A stretch of DNA of 64,000 bases from Bacillota bacterium. Its GTDB lineage: Bacteria; Bacillota; Desulfotomaculia; Desulfotomaculales; Desulforudaceae. The stretch is taken from the NCBI GenBank assembly GCA_040757205.1, contig JBFLXL010000008.1:33363-97362 (forward strand). Reading direction: 5' to 3'. Positions 8,099 through 16,339 of the stretch are shown here, in pieces. Under the pieces are notes generated by a model that saw only the letters and a list, made by a program, of their open reading frames with translations, had not been told where the DNA came from and ran no database searches. A program made the translations under genes and the position numbers. Position 1 is the stretch's first letter. Each line of letters opens with the position of its first letter.

Positions 8099-8942
8099 AG
8101 AGCTCAGGGCGAGCACGCAGACGTACCTCCTGGACGCCGCCTTTTGGTTGCAGGCGGTTGAAGTGGCGGTCCGGGTACTGGTCGTTGTCGCCGCCGCCTA
8201 CCTGATCGTCCGGTTGGCGCGCAAGGCCATTCAGAAGCTGCTTCAGCAGCGGGAAAAGGGCCTCGTCAAGTTGGACGAGCGCCGGCTCGGCACGGTGAGC
8301 GCGCTGCTCGGCAACGTCGTCGGCTACGTCGTGTATTTCGTGATGGTGCTGATGGTCCTCGCCCAACTGGGCTTCAACCTCGGCCCGGTACTGGCCGGCG
8401 CCGGCATCATCGGCCTGGCGGTCGGATTTGGGGCGCAGAACCTGGTGCGGGACGTGATCAGCGGTCTTTTCATCATCCTGGAGGACCAGTACGCCGTGGG
8501 CGACGACGTGGCCATCGGCAATTTCACCGGCACGGTTCAGGAGGTTGGCCTGCGGATCACCAGGATTAAGCAGTGGACGGGGGAAGTCCACTTCATCCCG
8601 AACGGGAGCATCACCCAGGTCACCAATTTCTCCAAGGAGAACAGCGCCGCCGTGGTGGACGTCGGGATCGCCTACGAGGAGAAGGTCGAAGAGGCCGTCA
8701 GGGTGCTGGAGGCCCTGCTGGCTCACCTGCGGATGGAGATCGAGGACATCATCGGCGAGGCGCGGGTCCTGGGGGTGCAGAGCCTCGGCGATTCCGCCGT
8801 GGTGCTGCGGGTGATGGCCGAGTGTAAGCCGATGACCCACTTCGCCGTGGCCCGCAAGCTGCGGGAGATGATCAAAGCCGAGTTTGAGCGGGAGAACATC
8901 GAAATCCCGTACCCGCGCACGGTGGTGTTCCGGCGGGAGTAG
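8085..8942 (+). CDS. mscS: Small-conductance mechanosensitive channel, MscS family
   Basis: The 285-residue product has two or three N-terminal helices, then the pore-lining helix GAGIIGLAVGFGAQNLVRD (about residues 96-115). The beta-domain segment VGDDVAIGNFTGTVQEVGLR and the closing IPNGSITQVTNFS follow. This is the full MscS core. It sits in the plasma membrane and releases solutes on hypo-osmotic shock. I use the ATG at 8085, with an AGAGGG stretch upstream; an in-frame GTG nine bases earlier is less well spaced. Confidence 0.93.
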   Translation: MTFFEELRASTQTYLLDAAFWLQAVEVAVRVLVVVAAAYLIVRLARKAIQKLLQQREKGLVKLDERRLGTVSALLGNVVGYVVYFVMVLMVLAQLGFNLGPVLAGAGIIGLAVGFGAQNLVRDVISGLFIILEDQYAVGDDVAIGNFTGTVQEVGLRITRIKQWTGEVHFIPNGSITQVTNFSKENSAAVVDVGIAYEEKVEEAVRVLEALLAHLRMEIEDIIGEARVLGVQSLGDSAVVLRVMAECKPMTHFAVARKLREMIKAEFERENIEIPYPRTVVFRRE

Positions 8943-9069
8943 CCCCGCAGCATTCTAAAAAGTATTGGACAAACCGGAAAACCATGTTAAAGTGCAATTA
9001 GTTGGCCAATATGAAGTAAGCTGTCGCATTTGTACGGATTAGTTCGAATCCTGGAGAGGATGAGGGCCT

Positions 9070-10434
9070 ATCCACCGACCAACTGCCGCCACGCTCCTGT
9101 CCGCCGTTCTGCTGTGCCTGGCGCTGTTTGTCCTGACGCCGTCCGGGACGGCCGGGGCCACGGCCGTAAGCACCAACGTCGGCGTCATCATCAACGCCGT
9201 ACCCTTGGCTATTCCCGCTGCCGATCAGCAGCCGTTCATCAAGGACGATCGAGTGTACGTGCCGCTGCGCGCGGTCGGCGAGGGCTTGAACTTCGAGGTG
9301 CAGTGGGTCGGCGCAACCAGGCGGGTGGTCATCACCACCGGGGGACGGGACGGGGCGCAGCTCCCGGCCCGGACGGGCGGCCTGAAACCGGTGCAGATCG
9401 TGGTGGACGGCCGGGTCAAGGAGATTTCTCCCGGCCAAGGCGAGCCCTTCGTGACCGCCGCAGGGCGGACGGTGGTTCCCCTGCGGGCGGTGGGCGAGGC
9501 GCTCGACTGCGCGGTGGACTGGGACAGCGCGGCGCGGCAGGTGACCATTCGGTCCAAACCGAAGCCTCCGCCGCCCCCGCCGCCCAGCCGCGGGCCGGAG
9601 GAGTACGGGGAAACGAGGCCCATGCCGCCGCCCGGCGGCGGTCTGCTGGCGGAGCTCGCCGCCTACCGGACCAACATCCTGCTGCTCGGCGGGACGCGCA
9701 TCAACACGGCGGAACTCCTGGGCCGGGACGAAGGAACTTTCAGCCCGGCCCAACTGGATAAGTTCCGGAGCGACTTGGATGAACTCAGAAAGTTCGATGC
9801 GCGGGTCAGGCTCCCGGACGGCCGGGAATGGGCCGTCGCCGAACTGACCATTCTGGGGCCGGCAATCGCCACCGCCGACCAACTGCGTGCCTGGCTGGAG
9901 GCTGAAGCCCGGAAGCGCGTGCGGACTGAGCAGTGGGGGCGGGAGTTCGTCCCCTTCCCGGACCTGGTGGGCCTCTACCTGCGGATCGGCGCCGAGTACG
10001 GCGTCCGCGGCGACCTGGCCCTGGCCCAGGCGGCCAAGGAAACCGGGTACTGGCAGTTTACCGGCCTGGTGCAACCCGACCAGAACAACTTCTGCGGGCT
10101 GTGGGCGATCTCCAGAGACCGTCCTTTGACCGGCAGGGAACCCCTGAACGGGGCCGACCCGAGCCGGGTCCGTCTGGAGGCGGGGCGCCATGGCGCCACC
10201 TTCGCCACGCCGGAAGCCGGGGTCGAGGCGCACATTCAGCACCTTTACGCCTACGCCACCAGTGCCGCCACGGACCTGCCGCCCGGTAAAACTCTCCTGA
10301 GCCCCCGGTTTGTCTATGTACAGCGCGGGTGCGCTCCGACCTGGCAGGGGCTGAACGCGCGCTGGGCGGTTCCCGGGACGACTTACGGCCAGAGCATCAT
10401 CCGCGACTACTGGCTGAAAGCTTTCGATTACTAA
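9070..10434 (+). CDS. Surface glucosaminidase with copper-amine-oxidase-N repeats
   Basis: The mature chain has two copper-amine-oxidase-N-like repeats, each ending VPLRAVGE (about residues 45-95 and 115-165). A poly-proline linker follows, then a C-terminal GH73-type N-acetylglucosaminidase region (LALAQAAKETGYWQF, NNFCGLWAI, GVEAHIQHLYAYA). This is a wall-anchored or wall-bound peptidoglycan hydrolase. A convincing signal peptide (TLLSAVLLCLALFVL...AGATA) is in frame but begins before any ATG, GTG or TTG. I place the start at ATC 9070, ten bases after GGAGAGG. Alternatively, ATG 9060 with one extra G in the GGG run would give MRPIHRPTAATLL and a frameshift. Confidence 0.75.
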   Translation: MHRPTAATLLSAVLLCLALFVLTPSGTAGATAVSTNVGVIINAVPLAIPAADQQPFIKDDRVYVPLRAVGEGLNFEVQWVGATRRVVITTGGRDGAQLPARTGGLKPVQIVVDGRVKEISPGQGEPFVTAAGRTVVPLRAVGEALDCAVDWDSAARQVTIRSKPKPPPPPPPSRGPEEYGETRPMPPPGGGLLAELAAYRTNILLLGGTRINTAELLGRDEGTFSPAQLDKFRSDLDELRKFDARVRLPDGREWAVAELTILGPAIATADQLRAWLEAEARKRVRTEQWGREFVPFPDLVGLYLRIGAEYGVRGDLALAQAAKETGYWQFTGLVQPDQNNFCGLWAISRDRPLTGREPLNGADPSRVRLEAGRHGATFATPEAGVEAHIQHLYAYATSAATDLPPGKTLLSPRFVYVQRGCAPTWQGLNARWAVPGTTYGQSIIRDYWLKAFDY

Positions 10435-10736
10435 TCAAGACCGGCCGGTCCGTCGTGCTTTGTTTGGGCCTTCACGGGCATGATCGCTGCGGGCGCTGGG
10501 CGGTGGCGCGTTTCTCCCGCACCGGACAACACCCCCATTCACCCTTTTTGAGCAGACGGACTCCCGATTGCGCGCAAAAGGCCGACCGGAAGTCTCCGGA
10601 TTGGATAATGGCCCTCAGCCGCCCTCATTCCAGTTATTTCCTCTTTACGGAAGGATGCCAAACCAACTTCGCTAGGTTACAATAACTGGGTGAACAGTAA
10701 ATTATTGCCCATTGCGGAATCTGCATTGACGGGTGG

Positions 10737-11552
10737 GTGTTGGCTCTGAGTTCTTCGGAATGGCACACGCTGACCTCCCGGAACAGGAACACGTGTGCCA
10801 GGATATCGCTCACCGGCGGGGTAACCGCATCGGCGGTCCGGCCGGCGCCGGATGAAAAGAAGAGCCGGGGTTCCAGCGGCCTGTTCCTGATCTCGGGCCT
10901 GGCGGTATTGCTGGTGGTATGCGGCACGGCTCTCTTCGGGCTCAAGGGTGACACCGGGCCGCCGACGATCCCCGCGGTGGCGGCGGTGGTCTCGCACGCG
11001 CCTGCCGCCGACCTGCCGGCCCGACCCGCTGACCCGGCCCGATCCACTGGTGTTGGTGCCCCGGTTGGGCGCCCCGAGCAGGCACCTGGGGATACCCCGG
11101 GCGGGTATTCCCAGGCAGCCCCGTTGCCCGACCGGGTGGACCGTTCCCAGGAAGCCGCCCCCGGCCCACCCCCCCCGGAACCAACCGTTCACCAGTCGGC
11201 CCAAACCGCAAATGCGCGCATCCCGGAGCGTTCGAAAACCGAACCGGCCACCCGGGGCGGCGGGCGGATGCTGGCCATGCTTGCCACGGCCTACACCCCG
11301 GACTGCGGCACCGGCGACGGCTACACCGCGACCATGACCAGGCCGCGGATCGGGGTGATCGCGGTCGACCCCGAGGTCATCCCTTACAAGACACTCGTTT
11401 ACGTCGAAAACTACGGCTACTTCCGGGCCGAGGACACCGGCGGGGCCATCAAGGGCAACCGGATCGATATCTACATGCACACCAGGGAGGAAGCCCTGCA
11501 GTTCGGCCGGCGCTGGGTGGACGTCAAGATCATCGGGAAAATAGAAGAATAG
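10737..11552 (+). CDS. 3D-domain cell-wall protein
   Basis: The C-terminal ~90 residues form a 3D domain, named for its three aspartates: MLATAYTPDCGTGDGY, VIAVDPEVIPYKTLVYVEN, and AEDTGGAIKGNRIDIYM. The domain is shared with the lytic transglycosylase MltA core and Firmicute YabE/YocH proteins. A membrane segment at about residues 48-69 is followed by ~100 residues of Pro/Ala-rich linker. The protein is thus probably membrane-anchored with its catalytic domain in the wall. Start GTG 10737 lacks a clear ribosome site, so the N-terminus is uncertain. Confidence 0.78.
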   Translation: MLALSSSEWHTLTSRNRNTCARISLTGGVTASAVRPAPDEKKSRGSSGLFLISGLAVLLVVCGTALFGLKGDTGPPTIPAVAAVVSHAPAADLPARPADPARSTGVGAPVGRPEQAPGDTPGGYSQAAPLPDRVDRSQEAAPGPPPPEPTVHQSAQTANARIPERSKTEPATRGGGRMLAMLATAYTPDCGTGDGYTATMTRPRIGVIAVDPEVIPYKTLVYVENYGYFRAEDTGGAIKGNRIDIYMHTREEALQFGRRWVDVKIIGKIEE

Positions 11553-11558
11553 CAGCTT

Positions 11559-12560
11559 TCAACGGGCGGAGCCGGCCGACCCGCGAATGCGGGTACCCCG
11601 GAGAGTGCCCGGCGCGCCGTCGGCCGCCTTGCCGTTAACCTGGCGGTCCCGGAAGACGCCGGCCACCCCGAGCAGGATGAGGGCCGCACCCCCGAGGGTC
11701 CACGCGGTGATTGCCTCGTTCAGGATCAGCCGGCCCAGAATCACGGCGATCACCGGGTTGACGTAGGCGTAGGTCATGACGATGTTGGTGGGCAGGCTGC
11801 GCAAGGCCCGCACGAACGAGGTGAAGGCGAGCAGCGACCCAAAAACCACGAGGTAGCTCCAGGCCCACCACGCGGCGGGCGAGGGGTTCGGGAGTGGCTC
11901 GTTGAAAACCAGGACGAGCACGGCAAAACCGATTCCACCGAAGAGGTGCTGGTAGGCCGAACTGGCAATGACGCTCATGCCCACCGGTTTCCGGTTCAGG
12001 AGCAGGGAGCCGATTCCCCAACTGACGGTGGCGGCCAGCAAAGCGATAACGGCGAGGGTGTCGGCCCGCGTGCCGGTGGCCAAGACGGGGGCGGTCAACA
12101 GACCGAGGCCGGCAAACCCGATCAGCAGCGAACCGGCCAGAAGCCAGGACGGGGGCTTGCGGTCCAGGAAGGCCACCATGACGGCCACCCAGATGGGCAT
12201 TGAGCCGACCAGGAGGGCGGCGTAGGCGGAATCGGCCCGCTGTTCGGCCCAGATCACCAACCCGTTTCCCCCGGTCCAAAGCAGGAGGCCTGAAGCTGCG
12301 AGGACCAAGAGTTCCCCTTTTGCCGGACGCAGGCGGCTCCGGGTCAGGCCGGCCCAGAGCAGCAACAAAACCCCGGCGGCCATAACGCGCATCGCCCCCA
12401 TAATGAACGGGGGAAAGCCGCCGCCTTCGCCCACGGTCACCCGGATGGCCAGGTAGGTGCTGCCCCAGACGACGTACACCACCAGCAAGTCGAGGTAGGC
12501 GGACCAGTTTTCCTTTCCGGCCGAATTCAAACCGCCGGTCGGGGTCGGCGCGGCGCTCAC
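11559..12560 (-). CDS. EamA/DMT-family transporter (YedA-like)
   Basis: The 333-residue product has ten predicted helices in two repeated halves. It opens with VVYVVWGSTYLAIRVTV and ends the second half with PVIAVILGRLILNEAITAW, both typical of the EamA duplicated fold. Members export amino acids or other small metabolites across the plasma membrane; the substrate cannot be told here. GTG start follows GGGAGG. The gene converges on the 3D-domain gene and diverges from the histidine kinase gene. Confidence 0.87.
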   Translation of the reverse strand: MSAAPTPTGGLNSAGKENWSAYLDLLVVYVVWGSTYLAIRVTVGEGGGFPPFIMGAMRVMAAGVLLLLWAGLTRSRLRPAKGELLVLAASGLLLWTGGNGLVIWAEQRADSAYAALLVGSMPIWVAVMVAFLDRKPPSWLLAGSLLIGFAGLGLLTAPVLATGTRADTLAVIALLAATVSWGIGSLLLNRKPVGMSVIASSAYQHLFGGIGFAVLVLVFNEPLPNPSPAAWWAWSYLVVFGSLLAFTSFVRALRSLPTNIVMTYAYVNPVIAVILGRLILNEAITAWTLGGAALILLGVAGVFRDRQVNGKAADGAPGTLRGTRIRGSAGSAR

Positions 12561-12665
12561 GTCCGGTTTTCGCCTCCCGGAGTCCGGAGTCTATAGATAA
12601 TGACTTCTCCATTATAGGAGTGCAAAAGTTGGGCGTCAAAAGAAAATTTACAGGCTGCCAGGACC

Positions 12666-12717
12666 CCGTTTCCAAGAAAACGGGTCAAATCCCGGTGCAA
12701 AAAAGGGCGCCGGGGTT
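12666..12717 (+). promoter_or_regulatory. Two tandem hairpins in the leader of the histidine kinase gene
   Basis: The first hairpin pairs CCCGTTT with AAACGGG. The second pairs CCCGGTGC with GCGCCGGG (one G-T pair) and is followed by TTTTT, so it has the form of an intrinsic terminator. Both lie upstream of the kinase gene on its strand, about 90 bases before the start. An attenuator is possible; no known riboswitch was recognised. Confidence 0.4.
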
Positions 12718-12807
12718 TTTCCAGTCCGATAGAAAAATTTTGCAGCCGCACAAAGGAGAATACCGGATTTTGTCAAATGTTTACTTTGGATGCGGAAGGA
12801 TGTGCCG

Positions 12808-14061
12808 ATGCACGGAGTGAGGTGTCACGGTTTGTCGGCTGACGGGCGGTCAACGGATTGTGGCCTGGTGGGACAATATCTGGGGTCGAATGGTGAACCT
12901 GGTGAACCTGGGAATGGTGAGGCGCCGACGGCGCTGGATGCCTTCGGCAGGCGGGCGACCGTCGCCGTGGAAACGGCCCCGCTTTACGAGGTCACCCGGC
13001 GGCAGAGCGGGGACCTTTTGAACTCGCTGCGCCACGGCATTATCGTCACCAACCGCGAGGGCACGGTGACGGCGGTCAACCATGCGCTGAAGAGTGTCCT
13101 GGATCCTTGGGGCATTTCGGTGCAACCCGGACAGTCGTTGGCGGGGCGGGGTTTCGGACGGCGCCTGGAGGCGGCCGTGCACCACGCCATTGCCACCGGC
13201 GAGGCTCATCCAAAAAAGCAGGAGATCCTGGGTGAGGGCGACAAGGCGCTGTATCTATGCTGGGACGTCGTTCCGCTGCGGCGGGGGGACGGCTCGGTGA
13301 CGGGCGCCATCGCGGTGTTTGAGGACGCCACGGAGACGGTTGTCCTGCGCCGGAAGATCCGGGACTGGGAGAAACTGGCCACCGCCGGCGAGGTCGCGGC
13401 CGGTCTGGCCCATGAACTGCGCAATCCCTTGGCGGCCGCGATCGGGTCCATCCAGCTCTTCAGCCTGGCGGGCGATGAGGTCAATCGGCAGGAGTTGTTG
13501 AATAAGCTCCAGGCCGAACTGGAACGGATGAACACCATCCTGAGCAGTTTTTTGTCCCCGGCCCGCCCGGGCCGGAAAAAGCATCTGCGGCGGGTGAGCC
13601 TGGTCAAAATCTTGGACGACTTGAAATTCACCATCGGCGGCGAGGCCCGCCTGCACGACGTCGACCTGGTGGTCGGCAGGACGCCGGAGGACTTTCCCCT
13701 GGTCAAGGGGGAGGCCGGCGGTCTGAAGCAAGTGTTTTTGAGTATCGCCAAGAATGCCGTCGAGGCGATGGCTGAGGGCGGGCGGCTGGAAATTGAGTTC
13801 GACCGGGACGAGAACCACGCCTGGGTTTCTTTCCGGGATACCGGTACAGGAATTCCCCGAGAAAACCTGGAGCACATCCGGCGGCCCTTCTTCACGACCA
13901 AGCTGGCCGGAGCCGGACTGGGGCTGGCGGTTTCGTCCGCAATTGTCCAGGACCTGGGGGGTCAGTTGCGAATAGAGAGCGAGGTGGATCGGGGGACAAG
14001 GGTGCAGGCCGTGTTCCCGATCGCGGGCGCTAATCCCGCGGTTCAGGCGGAGTTGTTCTAA
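12808..14061 (+). CDS. PAS-domain sensor histidine kinase (NtrB-like)
   Basis: A PAS domain (LLNSLRHGIIVTNREGTVTA onward) is followed by the phospho-acceptor H-box GLAHELRNPLAAAIGSIQLF, with the His at about residue 200. The ATP-binding blocks KNAVEAMAEGG, FRDTGTGIP and GAGLGLAVSSAIV then follow. No transmembrane segment is visible, so it is a soluble kinase. I prefer ATG 12808, which has GGAAGGA seven bases upstream, to ATG 12790. A receiver-only response regulator follows 18 bases after the stop and is surely its partner. Confidence 0.9.
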   Translation: MHGVRCHGLSADGRSTDCGLVGQYLGSNGEPGEPGNGEAPTALDAFGRRATVAVETAPLYEVTRRQSGDLLNSLRHGIIVTNREGTVTAVNHALKSVLDPWGISVQPGQSLAGRGFGRRLEAAVHHAIATGEAHPKKQEILGEGDKALYLCWDVVPLRRGDGSVTGAIAVFEDATETVVLRRKIRDWEKLATAGEVAAGLAHELRNPLAAAIGSIQLFSLAGDEVNRQELLNKLQAELERMNTILSSFLSPARPGRKKHLRRVSLVKILDDLKFTIGGEARLHDVDLVVGRTPEDFPLVKGEAGGLKQVFLSIAKNAVEAMAEGGRLEIEFDRDENHAWVSFRDTGTGIPRENLEHIRRPFFTTKLAGAGLGLAVSSAIVQDLGGQLRIESEVDRGTRVQAVFPIAGANPAVQAELF

Positions 14062-14079
14062 GCAGTAAGGAGTGTGACA

Positions 14080-14448
14080 GTGGAGAGGGTGGACGTGGTG
14101 GTTATCGACGACGACGACAGTGTGCGCTGGCTCATGGACGAGATACTCACCGCCGGTGGGGTTTCGCACCGGACCGCCGCCTCCGGCCCGGAGGGGCTCC
14201 GGTTGATCGCGGAACACCGGCCGCGTTTGGCGGTTGTGGATGTGAAGCTGGGGGCGATGAACGGCTTGGATGTCGTCCGGCGGCTGCACACGGTTTGCGG
14301 CGAGACCCGGGCGCTCTTCGTGACCGGATACGGGGACGCATTGGACGGTCAATTGGACGCGGACCTGCCCGTGGAAGGGATCATCGAGAAACCGTTCGAC
14401 GTGACGGCTTTTCTGCAGCGGGTCAGGGGAGTGCTCGCCCGGCGCTAA
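14080..14448 (+). CDS. Single-domain response regulator
   Basis: The 122-residue product is a lone receiver domain: the acid pocket VVVIDDDDSV, the phosphorylated Asp54 in LAVVDVKLG, the Thr in LFVTGYGD and the conserved Lys in EKPFD. It has no DNA-binding or enzymatic output, so it must act through protein contact or as a phosphate relay. GTG 14080 follows AAGGAG by seven bases. It is cotranscribed with the upstream kinase and overlaps the end of the convergent exporter gene by four bases. Confidence 0.9.
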   Translation: MERVDVVVIDDDDSVRWLMDEILTAGGVSHRTAASGPEGLRLIAEHRPRLAVVDVKLGAMNGLDVVRRLHTVCGETRALFVTGYGDALDGQLDADLPVEGIIEKPFDVTAFLQRVRGVLARR

Positions 14449-15215
14449 AAACCGAACAATTTGTGCACGCCCAGGAGCTTTCCGGACATCACCAGCACTG
14501 AGACCACCAGGAACACCCGGATCCATTCGTCCCCTTTGTACACGGCGAACGCGCTGCCCAGGTAGGCGCCGATCCCGTTGCCGGCGGCCAGGGCGAGGCC
14601 GAGGACCCAGTCCACCTTGCCGCTCAGTACGAACACCAGCAGGGAGGAGAGCATGTAGATGGCCGTGACGAACACCTTCACGCTGTTGATCTTCACCAGC
14701 GACATGCCGGTGATCAGCGCGAGGGCCGCGATGATGATGAACCCGACGCCGGCCTGAATAAAACCGCCGTAAAAACCGATCCCGAAGAAGGCGAGCGCGG
14801 CGGCCCCGAGGCGGACCGGAGTGAAGTTCTCCACTTCCGCCTGAAGGAAGTACTTCTCCGGCCGCACGATGATGAGCACCATCACCAGCAGCATCACGAA
14901 CGCCAACACCTGGTTGAACATTTCGTCCGAGAGGGAGAGGGCGAACCGGGCCCCGACGATCGACCCTATGACCGCCGGCACCCCCAGGAAGACGCTGAAC
15001 TTCGGATAGAAAAACCCTTTCTGCCGAAAATAGCCGATGGCCACCAGGCTCTGGACCATCAGCGCCACGCGGTTCGTACCGTTGGCCACCGCCGAGGGCA
15101 GGCCGGCGAAGATGAGCACCGGCAGCGAGATCAGGGAACCGCCGCCGCCCACCGTGTTCACAAACCCAGCCACAATCCCGGCCACAAAAATAAGCGCGAT
15201 CTGCAATTCATCCAA
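14445..15215 (-). CDS. TauE/SafE (TSUP) family anion exporter
   Basis: The product (about 256 residues) has eight or more helices. It opens DELQIALIFVAGIVAGFVNT, then VGGGGSLISLPVLIFAG, the glycine-rich family signature. GGFIQAGVGFIII marks the start of the second repeat. TSUP proteins move sulfite, sulfonates or other organosulfur anions across the membrane. I start at TTG 15215, eight bases after AAGGAGA; longer N-termini would translate a palindromic repeat. A GntR-type regulator lies upstream on the same strand and probably controls it. Confidence 0.87.
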   Translation of the reverse strand: MDELQIALIFVAGIVAGFVNTVGGGGSLISLPVLIFAGLPSAVANGTNRVALMVQSLVAIGYFRQKGFFYPKFSVFLGVPAVIGSIVGARFALSLSDEMFNQVLAFVMLLVMVLIIVRPEKYFLQAEVENFTPVRLGAAALAFFGIGFYGGFIQAGVGFIIIAALALITGMSLVKINSVKVFVTAIYMLSSLLVFVLSGKVDWVLGLALAAGNGIGAYLGSAFAVYKGDEWIRVFLVVSVLVMSGKLLGVHKLFGF

Positions 15216-15233
15216 ACCCAACTTCTCCTTCCG

Positions 15234-15377
15234 AAAAAGGGGCCAGGCCCCTTTTTTGACTTTTCCCAAGCGCCTCCGGGCCTGAAAAAGGGGGACTGTC
15301 CCCCTTTTTGCAAAGGGGCGGATTCCTTTCTAGTTTTCGAGCCGGTTGTCTGGAAAAGGGGGACTGTCCCCCTTTTT
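15234..15377. repeat. Cluster of three palindromic repeats
   Basis: Three inverted repeats lie between the exporter and GntR genes: a variant AAAAAGGGGCCAGGCCCC at 15234-15257, and two copies of AAAAGGGGGACTGTCCCC at 15285-15309 and 15354-15377. The last one lies inside the 3' end of the GntR gene and encodes its tail (QKKKGDSPP). Each could also form a hairpin with flanking A and T runs. Confidence 0.85.
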
Positions 15378-16055
15378 TTTCTGGGCGGCGGCCTGCAGGT
15401 AGGCATGCCGGGACCGGTTGACGTGTTCCCTGGCGACATGTTCGGCCAGGTCGCCGTCCCGGAGCCTGATGGCGGCCACCAGCCGGCGGTGTTCGTCAGT
15501 GGCCTCGGTCAGGCGCCCGGGGTGGGCATAACCCACACGCACAAAGAGGTCGATGTAGTCGGCCATGGACGTCACCATGTCGTACAGGCGGGGGCTTTCA
15601 GCCGCTCTGTAAATTACGTGGTTGAATTCCCGGTGGACACTCTCCAGCTGGTGCGTTTCCCCCCGGTCCGCCAGGTCTTCGATCTGTTCCAACAAGGATT
15701 CCAACCGCTTCAGCCGGCGGGGGCCGATCCGCTCGGCGGCCATGCGCGCGGCCAGACCTTCCAGGACGGCCCGGATGCGGTAGATCTCCTGCACCTCCCG
15801 GCTGTCCAACCGGGCCACCACCGCGCCGCTGCGGGGCATATGGTATACCAAGCCTTCCTGTTCCAAGGCGCGCAACGCTTCTCTTACCGGGGTCCGGCTG
15901 ACCCCGAGTTCAGCGGCCAGTTTGCGCTCCACCAACCGGTCCCCGGGCTCATACCGGCCCTCAAGCAAGGCGCGGCGCAGCTCCCCGTGAACCTGGCCCC
16001 GCACCTGGTCGGCACTATCCGTTCCCGTTCCCGGGTGTTGCCCGTCTCCGGCCAA
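15330..16055 (-). CDS. GntR-family regulator, FadR/FCD subfamily
   Basis: An N-terminal winged helix (LVERKLAAELGVSRTPVREALRAL, about residues 42-65) is followed by an all-helical FCD ligand domain. In that domain FNHVIYRAA and the later HRRLVAAI with EHVARE supply metal/ligand residues typical of the subfamily. I choose TTG 16055 because GGGAGG stands eight bases upstream. A perfect palindrome overlaps its transcription start. The gene probably forms an operon with the TSUP exporter. The last ~15 residues come from a palindromic repeat and are unlikely to be functional. Confidence 0.9.
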   Translation of the reverse strand: MAGDGQHPGTGTDSADQVRGQVHGELRRALLEGRYEPGDRLVERKLAAELGVSRTPVREALRALEQEGLVYHMPRSGAVVARLDSREVQEIYRIRAVLEGLAARMAAERIGPRRLKRLESLLEQIEDLADRGETHQLESVHREFNHVIYRAAESPRLYDMVTSMADYIDLFVRVGYAHPGRLTEATDEHRRLVAAIRLRDGDLAEHVAREHVNRSRHAYLQAAAQKKKGDSPPFPDNRLEN

Positions 16056-16082
16056 GGGCTTCACCTCCCGTTTGAACACGTA

Positions 16083-16132
16083 AAATGGTATACCATTTCG
16101 TCAATTGTAGCGCAGCCTGCAGGACAGTGCAA
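16083..16132 (-). promoter_or_regulatory. GntR promoter with autoregulatory operator
   Basis: On the minus strand TTGCAC (16127-16132) and TACAAT (16104-16109) are separated by exactly 17 bases, a good sigma-A promoter. Just downstream is the palindrome AAATGGTATACCATTT (16083-16098), whose core TGGTATACCA matches sites bound by FadR-type GntR proteins. Binding there would block transcription start, so autorepression is likely. Confidence 0.75.
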
Positions 16133-16200
16133 GTAGTCAATCGAAAAAACCCGCCGCCGGTGGTTCGGCCGACCTGGAAACAAGGCGGCCGTTCAGGGAG

Positions 16201-16311
16201 GGATGGAGCGGGCCAGTATAGAATAAACGTTCGGTCTCTTCGACATACCGCATGAATGGCGGCGTCTGGCAGGAGATGGAGCGGGCAGGTATAGAATAAA
16301 CGTTCTGTCTC
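16201..16311 (+). repeat. Two 38-bp direct repeats ahead of a DNA methyltransferase gene
   Basis: Copies at 16201-16238 and 16274-16311 share GATGGAGCGGGC, then GTATAGAATAAACGTTC and GTCTC, with few differences. Each contains GAATAAACGTTC, one base from the Gram-positive LexA half-site pair GAAC-N4-GTTC, next to a TATAGAAT that could serve as a -10 element. The second copy ends 28 bases before the methyltransferase start. Confidence 0.6.
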
Positions 16312-16339
16312 CAAATTATGAGGGGCTGAAGGCTGAATA

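Noticed and set aside
7842..8840. 332-residue leftward frame over mscS
   Set aside because: The composition (His-, Asp- and Gln-rich) is that of an antisense frame; MscS motifs on the other strand are clear.
12985..13300. Transmembrane sensor in the PAS histidine kinase
   Set aside because: No hydrophobic stretch long enough for a helix is present; the kinase is soluble.
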